Source of the DNA: an uncultured Lachnospiraceae bacterium
Lineage (GTDB): Bacteria; Bacillota; Clostridia; Lachnospirales; Lachnospiraceae
Reading direction: 5' to 3'
NCBI GenBank assembly: GCA_948468325.1
Contig: CAOKHR010000147.1
Location: forward strand, 1-6,417
Length of the DNA: 6,417 nt
In this document: in pieces, positions 1 through 6,417 of the stretch
Position numbering within the stretch: the stretch's first letter is position 1
Layout of the letters: every line of letters begins with the position of its first letter
Notes under the pieces: model-generated
Databases searched by the model: none
What the model was told of the DNA's origin: nothing
Seen by the model: the letters and a program-made list of their open reading frames with translations, nothing else
Translations under genes and position numbers: made by a program

Positions 1-1496
1 AACATATTGAAGTCGGTTTTCCTGCCGCTTCGGAAACGGAATACCAGTTTCTGCGCACCATCATTGAGCGGAACATGATACCGGACGATGTAACTGTTCA
101 GGTACTTACACAGGCAAGAGAACATATTATCAAAAAGACATTTGAGGCAATTGACGGCGCCCCAAACGTCATTGTACATGTTTACAATTCCACCTCCGTT
201 GCACAGCGGGAACAGGTATTTAAAAAATCCAAAGAAGAAATCAAAAAAATTGCCGTGGACGGTGCAAAACTTGTCTATGATTTATCCAAAAATGAAAAAG
301 GCAATATTTCCTTTGAATATTCTCCGGAAAGTTTTACCGGCACAGAAATGGACTATGCTCTGGAAGTATGCAACGCTGTGCTTGATGTATGGCAGCCGAC
401 GCCAGAGCGTAAAGCAATTATCAATCTTCCTTCTACCGTACAGTATTCCATGCCGCATGTATTCGCAAGCCAGATTGAATACTTTAACAAAAATTTAAAA
501 TACAGAGACAGTGTCCTGATTTCTTTACACCCTCACAACGACAGGGGAAGCGGTATCAGTGATGCAGAACTCGGCCTTTTAGCTGGAGCCGACCGCATTG
601 AAGGCACTTTGTTCGGCAACGGCGAGCGTACCGGAAATGTAGATATTGTTACACTGGCTATGAATATGTACTCCCACGGCGTAGATCCCTGTCTGAATTT
701 CCACAATATGAAAGAAATACGGAGCACTTACGAAGAACTGACAAATATGGCCGTTTCCATGCGCCAGCCTTATGGCGGGGATTTGGTATTTACTGCATTT
801 TCGGGTTCCCATCAGGATGCTATTTCCAAAGGCATGGCCGTTCACGATTCAGGGGAAGATCCTTACTGGACAGTTCCTTACCTGCCCATTGATCCGAAGG
901 ATGTCGGCCGCACCTATGATTCCGATGTCATCCGCATCAACAGCCAGTCAGGCAAAGGCGGCGTAAGTTACGTATTAAAACAGGCTTATGGCATCTCTTT
1001 ACCGGATAAGATGAAAGAAGAATTCGGCTATCTGGTCAAAGATGTTTCCGATAAAGAACACAGCGAACTGGATGCAGAACGGATTTACAAAATTTTCAAA
1101 GATACTTACCGCAATATTGCAAGCTCTTTCCACATTCCGGAATGCCATTTCACACAGCACAACGGAATTGAAGCAACCGTTACCATCACTTCAAACAACG
1201 GAACAACCGATGTTGTTACTGCAAACGGCAACGGCCGTCTGGATGCTGTCAGCATTGCAATTAAAAAACACTTCAACATCACTTATGAACTGACAGAATA
1301 TACAGAACATGCTCTCTCCCGCGGTTCTTCCTCCAAAGCTCTGGCCTATGTCGGAATTACCGCACACAATAAGCTGGTCTGGGGCGTCGGCATGGATGAA
1401 GATATTATTAAAGCTTCCATCAACGCGCTGACTGCTGCCATCAACCGTGCAGGACTTGATACATTAAGCAGAGCTTCTGTAAAACCACAGGCATAA
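1..1496 (+). CDS. leuA: 2-isopropylmalate synthase (long form), 5'-truncated by window edge
   Basis: Catalyses condensation of acetyl-CoA with 2-oxoisovalerate to 2-isopropylmalate, the first committed step of leucine synthesis, in the cytosol. The frame is open from base 3 with no start in view. The ATG at 75 is internal, because the 24 upstream codons (beginning HIEVGFPAASETEY) are typical LeuA. About 497 codons are visible; the long LeuA form is usually about 550-560 residues, so roughly 60 are missing, including the N-terminal RDG-type catalytic motif. Visible marks are the metal-binding HPHNDRG segment (HxH at 528-536), GNGERTGNVD near 620-650, the SGSHQDAI and VPYLPIDPKDVGR segments that distinguish the long form, and INSQSGKGG near 940-965. 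The last ~120 residues (from about 1140) fit the leucine-sensing regulatory domain, with the TANGNGRLDA motif. Homocitrate and citramalate synthases are relatives, but these long-form motifs favour LeuA. The gene ends in TAA and is convergent with the next gene. Confidence 0.96.
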   Translation, partial: HIEVGFPAASETEYQFLRTIIERNMIPDDVTVQVLTQAREHIIKKTFEAIDGAPNVIVHVYNSTSVAQREQVFKKSKEEIKKIAVDGAKLVYDLSKNEKGNISFEYSPESFTGTEMDYALEVCNAVLDVWQPTPERKAIINLPSTVQYSMPHVFASQIEYFNKNLKYRDSVLISLHPHNDRGSGISDAELGLLAGADRIEGTLFGNGERTGNVDIVTLAMNMYSHGVDPCLNFHNMKEIRSTYEELTNMAVSMRQPYGGDLVFTAFSGSHQDAISKGMAVHDSGEDPYWTVPYLPIDPKDVGRTYDSDVIRINSQSGKGGVSYVLKQAYGISLPDKMKEEFGYLVKDVSDKEHSELDAERIYKIFKDTYRNIASSFHIPECHFTQHNGIEATVTITSNNGTTDVVTANGNGRLDAVSIAIKKHFNITYELTEYTEHALSRGSSSKALAYVGITAHNKLVWGVGMDEDIIKASINALTAAINRAGLDTLSRASVKPQA

Positions 1497-1509
1497 AAAG
1501 GCATAAAAA
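1490..1509 (+). repeat. Tandem 10-bp repeat at the leuA stop
   Basis: The unit GGCATAAAAA occurs twice back to back, at 1490-1499 and 1500-1509. The first copy contains the leuA TAA stop (1494-1496); the second runs into the terminator's left arm. It is probably a small slippage duplication with no coding effect. Confidence 0.6.
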
Positions 1510-1576
1510 AGCTCATGCATTCCTGTTTGGGATACCGAAGCATATTTGAAACTGCTCCGGAATGCATGAGCTTTTT
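1506..1576. terminator. Bidirectional intrinsic terminator between convergent transcription units
   Basis: A perfect 18-bp inverted repeat has arms at 1506-1523 and 1559-1576, separated by 35 bases. On the + strand the right arm ends in TTTTT, suiting termination of leuA, which stops 9 bases before the left arm. On the - strand the other arm ends in TTTTTT, suiting termination of the five-gene operon, whose last stop codon lies 10 bases before the right arm. The stem and both T-runs are seen directly; termination in both directions is inferred from position. The loop is longer than in most intrinsic terminators. Confidence 0.85.
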
Positions 1577-1586
1577 ATATCTGCAA

Positions 1587-2537
1587 TTATTTTTCTCTGC
1601 GTTCTTTATCTTTTATAATTGGCGGAATTTGCGACAATAAATTGTCAATATCTTCAAACATCGCGCTTTTCGTTGTACCAAGGCTGCTTGCATGGCTGAT
1701 ATGTTTTACAACCTCATTGTATTGTTCTTTGATGTCATCAAAAAATCTGCATACCGTCTGCAGTTCTTCCCGTGAGCTGTCAATTACATTTGAAATTTCC
1801 GTCTGAACCGATGCAGCGCTTTCTGCCACGTCTGTAATCTGATGAAAAGACTCATATGTACTGTTTACCGTATCAATATTCTGGCTCAAAGCCTTTTTCG
1901 ATTCCCCTATACTCTCATTCAGCTGGCTTGTACCGCTCTCGACGTCCTGAATTCCCACATCTACCTCACTGGCCAGCCCCTTTATCTCTTCTGCCAGTTC
2001 TCTTACCTTTGCCGCGACAACGGCAAATCCTCTTCCGTCCTCACCTGCTCTGGCTGCTTCTATAGAAGCATTGATAGCCAGAATATTTGTTTCATCCGCG
2101 ATTGATACAATTTTCTCCATGCATTTTTGGATTCCTTCTACCGCAGCCTGGAGCTGTTCAAACATATGCTCCATATTACTGTAAGATTCTTCCACCTGCA
2201 TAGAAGTGCCTTTTAAATTTTCAACTTTATCCTGCGTTTCCGACACCGTTTGTGAAATCGCTTCCCTCACTTCGGCAAATTGCCCGGCTGCCTCATTGAT
2301 ATTCGCAAATGACTGTCCAAACTCCTGCAGCTCTTCCTGAAAATTGTCTGCTTTTTTCATAACGTCCGAAAAAGAGCTTCCCACCATTTTCAGCTCCCAC
2401 AAAGACGCAACTTCCTTACTCACCAGCTCTTTTTGGTATTCTTTCAGACTGTCTGTCACATACAGTACCGGATAGAGGCTGTTTTCACCCTGATTTTCCG
2501 CTCCTGATTTCCGCCGATCTTTTCCTGGAAACAACAT
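1587..2537 (-). CDS. Soluble methyl-accepting chemotaxis protein (signalling domain only)
   Basis: A 316-residue receptor-type signalling protein, expected to form a cytosolic helical hairpin that contacts CheW and CheA. The hairpin tip is strongly conserved: IADETNILAINASIEAARAG at about 146-165, then EDGRGFAVVAAKVRELAE at 166-183. The arms on each side are long amphipathic helices rich in E, Q, S and A, running from about 50 to 165 and from 167 to 282, which is nearly symmetrical. No hydrophobic segment could span the membrane, and no HAMP, PAS or other ligand-binding domain is recognisable. The N-terminal ~50 residues are unassigned. The C-terminus ends in a charged KDKERREK tail with no NWETF-like CheR tether. 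The start is supported by AGGAGG at 2547-2552, nine bases before the ATG. It lies 15 bases after the FIST gene and is the last gene of the operon. The family is certain; the stimulus and output are unknown. Confidence 0.93.
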   Translation of the reverse strand: MLFPGKDRRKSGAENQGENSLYPVLYVTDSLKEYQKELVSKEVASLWELKMVGSSFSDVMKKADNFQEELQEFGQSFANINEAAGQFAEVREAISQTVSETQDKVENLKGTSMQVEESYSNMEHMFEQLQAAVEGIQKCMEKIVSIADETNILAINASIEAARAGEDGRGFAVVAAKVRELAEEIKGLASEVDVGIQDVESGTSQLNESIGESKKALSQNIDTVNSTYESFHQITDVAESAASVQTEISNVIDSSREELQTVCRFFDDIKEQYNEVVKHISHASSLGTTKSAMFEDIDNLLSQIPPIIKDKERREK

Positions 2538-2552
2538 TTCCCATTCCCTCCT

Positions 2553-3608
2553 TTATTCAAATACTACGCAAGTCATAGACTGATTGACAAACCGGTTATT
2601 GTAATGCTCCCCATATCCGACAAGACCCGCATGGCTGCCGAGCGCCGCCATCTCTTTTAAATATGCCTGCATATAGTTATCCTCGCAAAACAGCTTATAC
2701 CGAAACAGACAGTTGACAGAAAATACTGCCGACCGGCTGGGAAAATCACTGCAGATCTTTTGAATTGTTCTTTTTACGATTTCCTTATAATCCCCCAATT
2801 CCAGCAATATCAAAACGTCCGAATCATTTACCTGGCGAAAACAAACCAATGCATTACCGTCTACCTCTTTTATAGAAATGATGCAGGTATCTTCTCCGTT
2901 TAATTTTCCAAAAGGATTTTGAAATGTCCTTGTTAATATTTCCTGCTCCGTTACATGGAGAATACTTTGATATACCTGCCTGGCAGGTTTTCCGTTTAAC
3001 GAACCGATGACATACCTTGCTTTATCTGTATTGGATGCAATAAACCGGTAATTCCCATACTGATGGTAAATATTTTCTTTGTAGGTTTTCACACGCCCGT
3101 TTAAATTTTTTACCAGCGCATAAGCCACTGCATCCGCATAAATTTTTCCATTGGCAGACACTTTCCCTGCATCTCCGGTCCCTCCAACCAGCGAAATTCC
3201 GTTTTCCCTGAGAGCTGTATGCATAGTAGTCAGCGCACAGGCGTCATTTCCGGTACAAAAATCAATACATACTGTATCCCTGCTTGTTCCTCCGACTTTT
3301 TGAATATCCTCCTCCATCCGGTGAATATACTTTACCGGCATAACAGAAACCTCTTCCAGCACATTTGCACTCGCGAGAACACCATCTGAAAATGCAACGA
3401 TGCCAACTCCCTTTTCCACAATATTTACAGAATAACCCATTCCGATACATCCAATACTGGGAACTTTCGGATAAATCTTCTCCAGAGTTTTTACATGCAT
3501 TTCAAACTGATCATTATTTGATAACAGCATAATAAACTGGGGGTTCCGCAATCCGCGAACTGCTTCTTCTAAATTTCCGCTCTTACTCATGCCAAAAAAT
3601 TGCTTCAT
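2553..3608 (-). CDS. FIST-domain (FIST_N plus FIST_C) putative sensor protein
   Basis: A 351-residue protein matching the FIST N- and C-domain architecture, a module proposed to bind small ligands such as amino acids in bacterial signalling proteins. FIST_N covers about residues 20-190, with the IGCIGMG segment at 52-58 and the glycine-rich GGTGDAG motif at 142-148. FIST_C covers about 195-350, with the typical IGSLNGKPARQVYQ segment at 201-214 and the closing signature GYGEHYN followed by VNQSMTCVVF at 331-350. No signal peptide, membrane span or output domain is fused to it, so it is probably a free-standing cytosolic protein. Start: AGGAG lies about 9 bases upstream of the ATG. It is 20 bases downstream of hflX and 15 bases upstream of the soluble MCP, which lacks a sensor domain, so this protein is the natural candidate for the MCP's sensory partner (inference). 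Family assignment rests on remembered motifs, not a profile search. Confidence 0.85.
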   Translation of the reverse strand: MKQFFGMSKSGNLEEAVRGLRNPQFIMLLSNNDQFEMHVKTLEKIYPKVPSIGCIGMGYSVNIVEKGVGIVAFSDGVLASANVLEEVSVMPVKYIHRMEEDIQKVGGTSRDTVCIDFCTGNDACALTTMHTALRENGISLVGGTGDAGKVSANGKIYADAVAYALVKNLNGRVKTYKENIYHQYGNYRFIASNTDKARYVIGSLNGKPARQVYQSILHVTEQEILTRTFQNPFGKLNGEDTCIISIKEVDGNALVCFRQVNDSDVLILLELGDYKEIVKRTIQKICSDFPSRSAVFSVNCLFRYKLFCEDNYMQAYLKEMAALGSHAGLVGYGEHYNNRFVNQSMTCVVFE

Positions 3609-3628
3609 TTCTGCGCTCTCCTCTCTTT

Positions 3629-4867
3629 TCAGCTCATTTTTCCATATATATCCATAGGCACATACGCCCGTATAAATATCCCTTCCGGCTCATAAGATTC
3701 TTCCAAAAGCTCGCCCTGTTTTCTTATAAGCTGTAAAATTCCGGCCTCACGATACGGAATTACCCGTTCCACCAAGATCTTTTCCTCACGCAGAAGTTTC
3801 TCCAAAAGCCCTTTTACTTCCTCTAAACCGGTTTTATATTTTGCGGAAATGTCTACTGTGTAATCCGCCCGAAAATCATGCAGAGGCTCCTCGTCTGTCC
3901 TCGCATCCTGTTTGTTAAACAGCGTTATAATTTTTTTATCCCCTATGCCAAGACTGTGCAGCGTCTCATAAACAATGTGCATCTGCTGGTCTGCTTTTGG
4001 ATTTGAGGCATCTACAACGTGAAGAATATAATCTGCATACTTTGCCTCTTCTAATGTACTTCGAAATGCCTCTACCAGATGATGCGGCAGTTTGCGGATA
4101 AAACCTACCGTATCCGTCAAAAGGATCTGCTGCCTGCCCGAAAGCTCCAAAAGTCTTGTCGTAGGATCTAAGGTGGCAAATAACATATCTTCTTCCAGCA
4201 CACCGGCATTCGTCATTGCATTTAGCAGCGTAGACTTTCCCGCATTGGTATAACCCACAATGGCAGCTACCGGAATGCCGCTCCTGGCCCTCTGCCCTCT
4301 TGTGATGCTGCGGTGTTTGCGAACTTCTTCCAACTCCCGCTTCAGCTGTGAAATTCTGCTGCCAATCAGGCGCCTGTCTGTCTCAAGCTTCTTCTCTCCC
4401 GGCCCCCTTGTTCCGATTCCTCCGCCAAGCCTTGACATGGCGCGTCCCATTCCGGTCAGCCTTGCCGCCCGGTATTTCAGCTGTGCCAGTTCCGCCTGAA
4501 TTTTACCTTCACTGGTAGCGGCCCGCATCGCAAATATGTCCAGAATCACCAGCGTCCGGTCCATAACTTTTGTCTCAAGCAAATCAGACAGATTCCGAAG
4601 CTGCGCCGGAGAAAGCTCGTCGTCACAGACAATTCCTGTGGCACCGGTTTTTAAAATAAGCTCGTTTATTTCTTCTGCTTTACCTTTTCCGACATACGTA
4701 GCAGGGTGTATTTTTTCCCGATTCTGAATCAAAACTCCGGCAACCTCTGCTCCGGCTGTTCGAATCAGCGTGCCCAGTTCTTCTACCGAATCTTCTGTAT
4801 CGTCTCCGTCGTGCTCACTGACTCCAACCAGGAGAAATCTCTCTGCCGCCTCTTCCATCTGAATCAT
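3629..4867 (-). CDS. hflX: Ribosome-associated GTPase HflX
   Basis: A GTPase of the Obg/HflX class. In studied bacteria HflX binds the 50S subunit and splits or rescues stalled ribosomes, notably in heat or antibiotic stress. The 412-residue length is normal for the family. The N-terminal HflX domain runs about 10-110 (ATYVGKGKAEE at 57-67), followed by a linker helix region with the hallmark glycine-rich segment GGGIGTRGPGE at 148-158. The G domain starts near 198 with P-loop GYTNAGKST at 205-213, switch I ATLDPTTR at 231-238, G3 DTVGF at 252-256, G4 NKQD at 318-321 and G5 SAK at 341-343. All nucleotide-binding motifs look intact. The C-terminal ~50 residues form the usual small domain. The first ATG overlaps the stop of the lipoprotein gene as ATGA and has AGGTG four bases upstream; Met4 lacks a comparable site. 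The overlap suggests translational coupling. Confidence 0.96.
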   Translation of the reverse strand: MIQMEEAAERFLLVGVSEHDGDDTEDSVEELGTLIRTAGAEVAGVLIQNREKIHPATYVGKGKAEEINELILKTGATGIVCDDELSPAQLRNLSDLLETKVMDRTLVILDIFAMRAATSEGKIQAELAQLKYRAARLTGMGRAMSRLGGGIGTRGPGEKKLETDRRLIGSRISQLKRELEEVRKHRSITRGQRARSGIPVAAIVGYTNAGKSTLLNAMTNAGVLEEDMLFATLDPTTRLLELSGRQQILLTDTVGFIRKLPHHLVEAFRSTLEEAKYADYILHVVDASNPKADQQMHIVYETLHSLGIGDKKIITLFNKQDARTDEEPLHDFRADYTVDISAKYKTGLEEVKGLLEKLLREEKILVERVIPYREAGILQLIRKQGELLEESYEPEGIFIRAYVPMDIYGKMS

Positions 4868-5859
4868 TCTTCACCTGTCTCCCCGTCTAAATTTTTATTT
4901 AAAAACAAATATTCCCGCGCTGCCGCAGCATCATTTGGATAATCCTCTACATATTCGCGCATTTTCTCCGCCGCGCTTTCAAAATCTCCGCTGTATTCAC
5001 AGGCTGCGATCAGGTTGCTCCTAAGCTCCTGCTCATTTGTTACCTCTTCTAATTCCAGTCCCTCTTCAAAATAAGAAACTGCAGCCTCATAATTTCCTGC
5101 ATCCATCTCTTTGCATCCGAGCTGATTATACGCCACGCTGCTTTGAGGATTTGCTTCTGCATAATCACTGATGCAGGCATCTGCTTTTTCAGATTCTCCC
5201 AGCGCCTCATATGTCTGCGCAAGGTATAAATCTGCTTCCACATCTCCTTTTTCAATTGCTGTTGTCAGGTATTCTACCGCCTCTTCGTATTGTCCCACCA
5301 GAAAATAAATTTTGCCTTTTACCGTGTAATTTTCTGCTTTGCTGCCGGTTTTTTTCTCCAGGGCTTCATCCAGATAACGCTTCGCCTCTGTTTCATATCC
5401 CGCTCCGTTTAAACTGTTATAAATAACCAGATAAATCTCATCGTTTTCTGCATACTCAATTGCCTGGTCATAATCTTCCAGGGCTTTTGCACTTTCATTC
5501 GTTTTCAGATAAACACATCCGCGCAGAAAATAGGCATCGGAATTTTTACTGTCCGATTCCAGAAGTACATTATAAGTTTCAACCGCATCGCCGTAACTCC
5601 CGGATGCAAACTGCGCAGCAGCCTTATAAAAGCATATGTCAATCTCATCCGGCCCGATTGTTTTTGCCTGTGCCAGGGCATTATTGAAAGCTTCCATAGC
5701 CGCCGTATAATTTCCCTCTTCCATAGCATTGATGCCGATTGTCCTGTACGCTTCCTCTTTCTCCAGGCGTTCTTTATCCGAGCCGCAGCCTGTCAGTAAA
5801 ACAGCTGCTGTCAGACATGCCGCTGTTGTTGCCAAAAGCCATTTCTTCTTTATTCTCAT
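4864..5859 (-). CDS. TPR-repeat lipoprotein
   Basis: A 331-residue secreted, lipid-anchored protein. A basic start (RIKKK) and hydrophobic core (residues 7-23) are followed by the lipobox LTGC at 22-25, so processing should leave C25 as the lipidated N-terminus on the outer face of the membrane. The rest is almost entirely TPR-like helix pairs, about eight between residues 35 and 310. Clear ones include EEGNYTAAMEAFNNAL (47-62), ESAKALEDYDQAIEYA (122-137), GQYEEAVEYLTTAIEK (189-204) and AGNYEAAVSYFEEGLE (254-269). TPR arrays bind other proteins; no catalytic domain is present and no partner is evident. The composition is strongly acidic. Start: GAGGAG lies about nine bases upstream of the ATG, and this ATG overlaps the stop of the upstream cysteine-rich gene as ATGA. 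A 4-bp overlap with hflX lies at the other end. The family is clear; the specific role is unknown. Confidence 0.9.
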   Translation of the reverse strand: MRIKKKWLLATTAACLTAAVLLTGCGSDKERLEKEEAYRTIGINAMEEGNYTAAMEAFNNALAQAKTIGPDEIDICFYKAAAQFASGSYGDAVETYNVLLESDSKNSDAYFLRGCVYLKTNESAKALEDYDQAIEYAENDEIYLVIYNSLNGAGYETEAKRYLDEALEKKTGSKAENYTVKGKIYFLVGQYEEAVEYLTTAIEKGDVEADLYLAQTYEALGESEKADACISDYAEANPQSSVAYNQLGCKEMDAGNYEAAVSYFEEGLELEEVTNEQELRSNLIAACEYSGDFESAAEKMREYVEDYPNDAAAAREYLFLNKNLDGETGEE

Positions 5860-6260
5860 TCTCCGAGCTCCTCTTCAATCATCCGCACGGCATCTTCAAT
5901 ACATCCGTCACAGCTCCTTAAAACTTTCCCCTGCCCGATGCCTTTTAATTCCCTGCAGATTGTAGAACCGTTTTTCTCTCTGAATTTCGCATTCATTTCC
6001 CTTAATTTTGCATAAGTCCCCTGCTTTGAATCCGGACGTTCCAGATTGCCGGAAGATAAACGCATCCCCATCACTGCCGCCATAGCAGAGACTGCTCCGC
6101 AGGTACCGTAAAAATCACTGCCGCCGCAGCCAAAACCTTCCGTCATCCGGAATATTGTTTCCTCATCCATATCTATTTTATCACAAAACGCACACGCAAC
6201 TGCCTGACTGCAGTTATACCCTTTTTTATGATATGCAAGCGCCTGCTCTACACGATCCAT
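5856..6260 (-). CDS. C_GCAxxG_C_C family cysteine-rich protein
   Basis: A 134-residue cytosolic protein matching the small C_GCAxxG_C_C family, thought from its conserved cysteines to be redox-active or metal-binding, but without an established reaction. The opening GYNCSQAV (14-21) is a family hallmark. There are eight cysteines: 17, 23, 26, 45, 54, 102, 117 and 120. C45 sits in GFGCGG, C54 in GTCGAVSA, C102 in STICRELKG and the last two in a CDGC (CxxC) motif. The length is typical and no membrane span is seen. Start: ATG with GGGAGG at 6268-6273, seven bases upstream, and the N-terminus aligns with the usual family start. It is the first gene of the operon, about 30 bases after the predicted transcription start, and its stop overlaps the lipoprotein start as ATGA. 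The family assignment is good; any statement on function is inference. Confidence 0.88.
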   Translation of the reverse strand: MDRVEQALAYHKKGYNCSQAVACAFCDKIDMDEETIFRMTEGFGCGGSDFYGTCGAVSAMAAVMGMRLSSGNLERPDSKQGTYAKLREMNAKFREKNGSTICRELKGIGQGKVLRSCDGCIEDAVRMIEEELGE

Positions 6261-6267
6261 CCGAATT

Positions 6268-6325
6268 CCTCCCGATTCTCTTTTTATCCTGCTACCATAT
6301 TAACAGCACTTTGTTCTTTCTGCAA
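6268..6325 (-). promoter_or_regulatory. Sigma-A-type promoter and ribosome binding site for the five-gene operon
   Basis: On the - strand a -35 element TTGCAG (6320-6325) is followed after exactly 17 bases by a -10 element TAATAT (6297-6302). The -10 is preceded by TG one base upstream, an extended -10. Transcription would start near 6290, leaving a leader of about 30 bases that holds the GGGAGG ribosome binding site (6268-6273). The -35 matches consensus at 3 of 6 positions and the -10 at 4 of 6, but the spacing is ideal and the site is the only good one seen ahead of the operon. No operator or riboswitch fits in so short a leader. Confidence 0.6.
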
Positions 6326-6326
6326 G

Positions 6327-6355
6327 AAAAAAAGAAACATAGACGTTCTATGCTT
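6327..6355 (-). terminator. Intrinsic terminator of the tRNA-Leu transcript
   Basis: On the - strand, eight bases after the tRNA 3' end, there is a 9-bp stem (arms 6347-6355 and 6335-6343, one G-T pair) with a 3-base loop. A C and a run of seven T (6327-6333) follow. It should end tRNA transcription just before the operon promoter, whose -35 box begins one base beyond the T-run. Confidence 0.75.
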
Positions 6356-6363
6356 CTCTTCAA

Positions 6364-6417
6364 TGCCGGCGATGGGACTTGAACCCATACGACGTTGCCG
6401 CCAACAGATTTTGAGTC
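6364..6417 (-). tRNA. tRNA-Leu (anticodon CAA), 5' part outside the window
   Basis: The 3' 54 bases of a tRNA gene on the - strand. Reading inward from the right edge: the anticodon loop CTCAAAA with U33 at 6414 and anticodon CAA at 6413-6411; the 3' anticodon-stem strand TCTGT; a 15-base variable arm that can fold as GGCG/CGTC around GCAA; the T arm ATGGG-TTCAAGT-CCCAT; the acceptor strand CGCCGGC; and discriminator A at 6364. The long variable arm plus CAA fits tRNA-Leu reading UUG. The 5' acceptor strand, D arm and most of the 5' anticodon strand are missing. The next bases are TTG, so CCA is not encoded and must be added after transcription. Confidence 0.93.

Noticed and set aside
75..1496. 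ATG at 75 as the true leuA start
   Set aside because: The 24 codons before it are open and encode typical LeuA sequence (IEVGFPAASETEY), so the gene begins upstream of the window.
1346..1567. Open frame on the - strand running through the terminator into leuA
   Set aside because: It begins inside conserved leuA coding sequence on the opposite strand and includes the terminator hairpin; there is no sign of a real protein.
1506..1576. Inverted repeat as a complete mobile element or attachment site
   Set aside because: No flanking target duplication is evident and its position between two convergent stops with T-runs is fully explained as a terminator; kept only as a question about the long loop.
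1842..2105. Open frame of 87 codons on the + strand inside the MCP gene
   Set aside because: It lies opposite the highly conserved hairpin tip, and its product is rich in the L, C, S and P typical of antisense frames.
4260..4499. Open frame of 79 codons on the + strand inside hflX
   Set aside because: It is antisense to the conserved P-loop region of HflX and its translation resembles no family; it is a shadow of the real gene.
4706..4942. Open frame on the + strand across the hflX/lipoprotein junction
   Set aside because: It spans two well-supported genes on the other strand and has no convincing family resemblance.
6155..6382. Open frame on the + strand covering the promoter, terminator and tRNA end
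   Set aside because: It overlaps a tRNA gene, a terminator and a well-supported gene on the other strand, and its translation is low-complexity noise.

Overview
The window looks like chromosomal DNA from a low-to-mid GC Gram-positive anaerobe of the Clostridia, most likely Lachnospiraceae. This is inferred from protein character, strong AGGAGG-type ribosome binding sites, a lipoprotein signal typical of Firmicutes and a tRNA gene with no encoded CCA. No species can be named from the sequence alone. There are no insertion sequences, phage genes or CRISPR repeats, and the DNA is densely coding.

Layout: (1) The left edge carries the last ~497 codons of a long-form 2-isopropylmalate synthase gene (leuA) on the + strand, with its 5' end outside the window. 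(2) A perfect 18-bp inverted repeat just after leuA has T-runs on both sides and probably terminates both leuA and the convergent operon. (3) From about 6260 down to 1587 five genes run on the - strand in one tight operon: a cysteine-rich C_GCAxxG_C_C family protein, a TPR-repeat lipoprotein, the ribosome-associated GTPase HflX, a FIST-domain protein and a soluble methyl-accepting chemotaxis protein (MCP). The first two junctions are 4-bp ATGA overlaps and the next two are gaps of 20 and 15 bases, each with a good ribosome binding site. (4) Upstream lie a recognisable promoter, an intrinsic terminator and the 3' part of a tRNA-Leu(CAA) gene that runs off the right edge.

How the genes may work together: LeuA commits carbon to leucine synthesis and is unrelated to the rest. 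The last two operon genes look like a two-piece cytosolic receptor. The FIST protein carries the putative ligand-sensing module, and the MCP carries only the signalling hairpin, with no membrane span and no recognisable sensor domain. That split pair is the most interesting element here. HflX is a stress-linked GTPase that acts on ribosomes, the cysteine-rich protein is a plausible redox or metal-binding protein, and the lipoprotein is a plausible protein-interaction scaffold on the outer face of the membrane. Whether these first three share a pathway with the FIST/MCP pair cannot be told from sequence.
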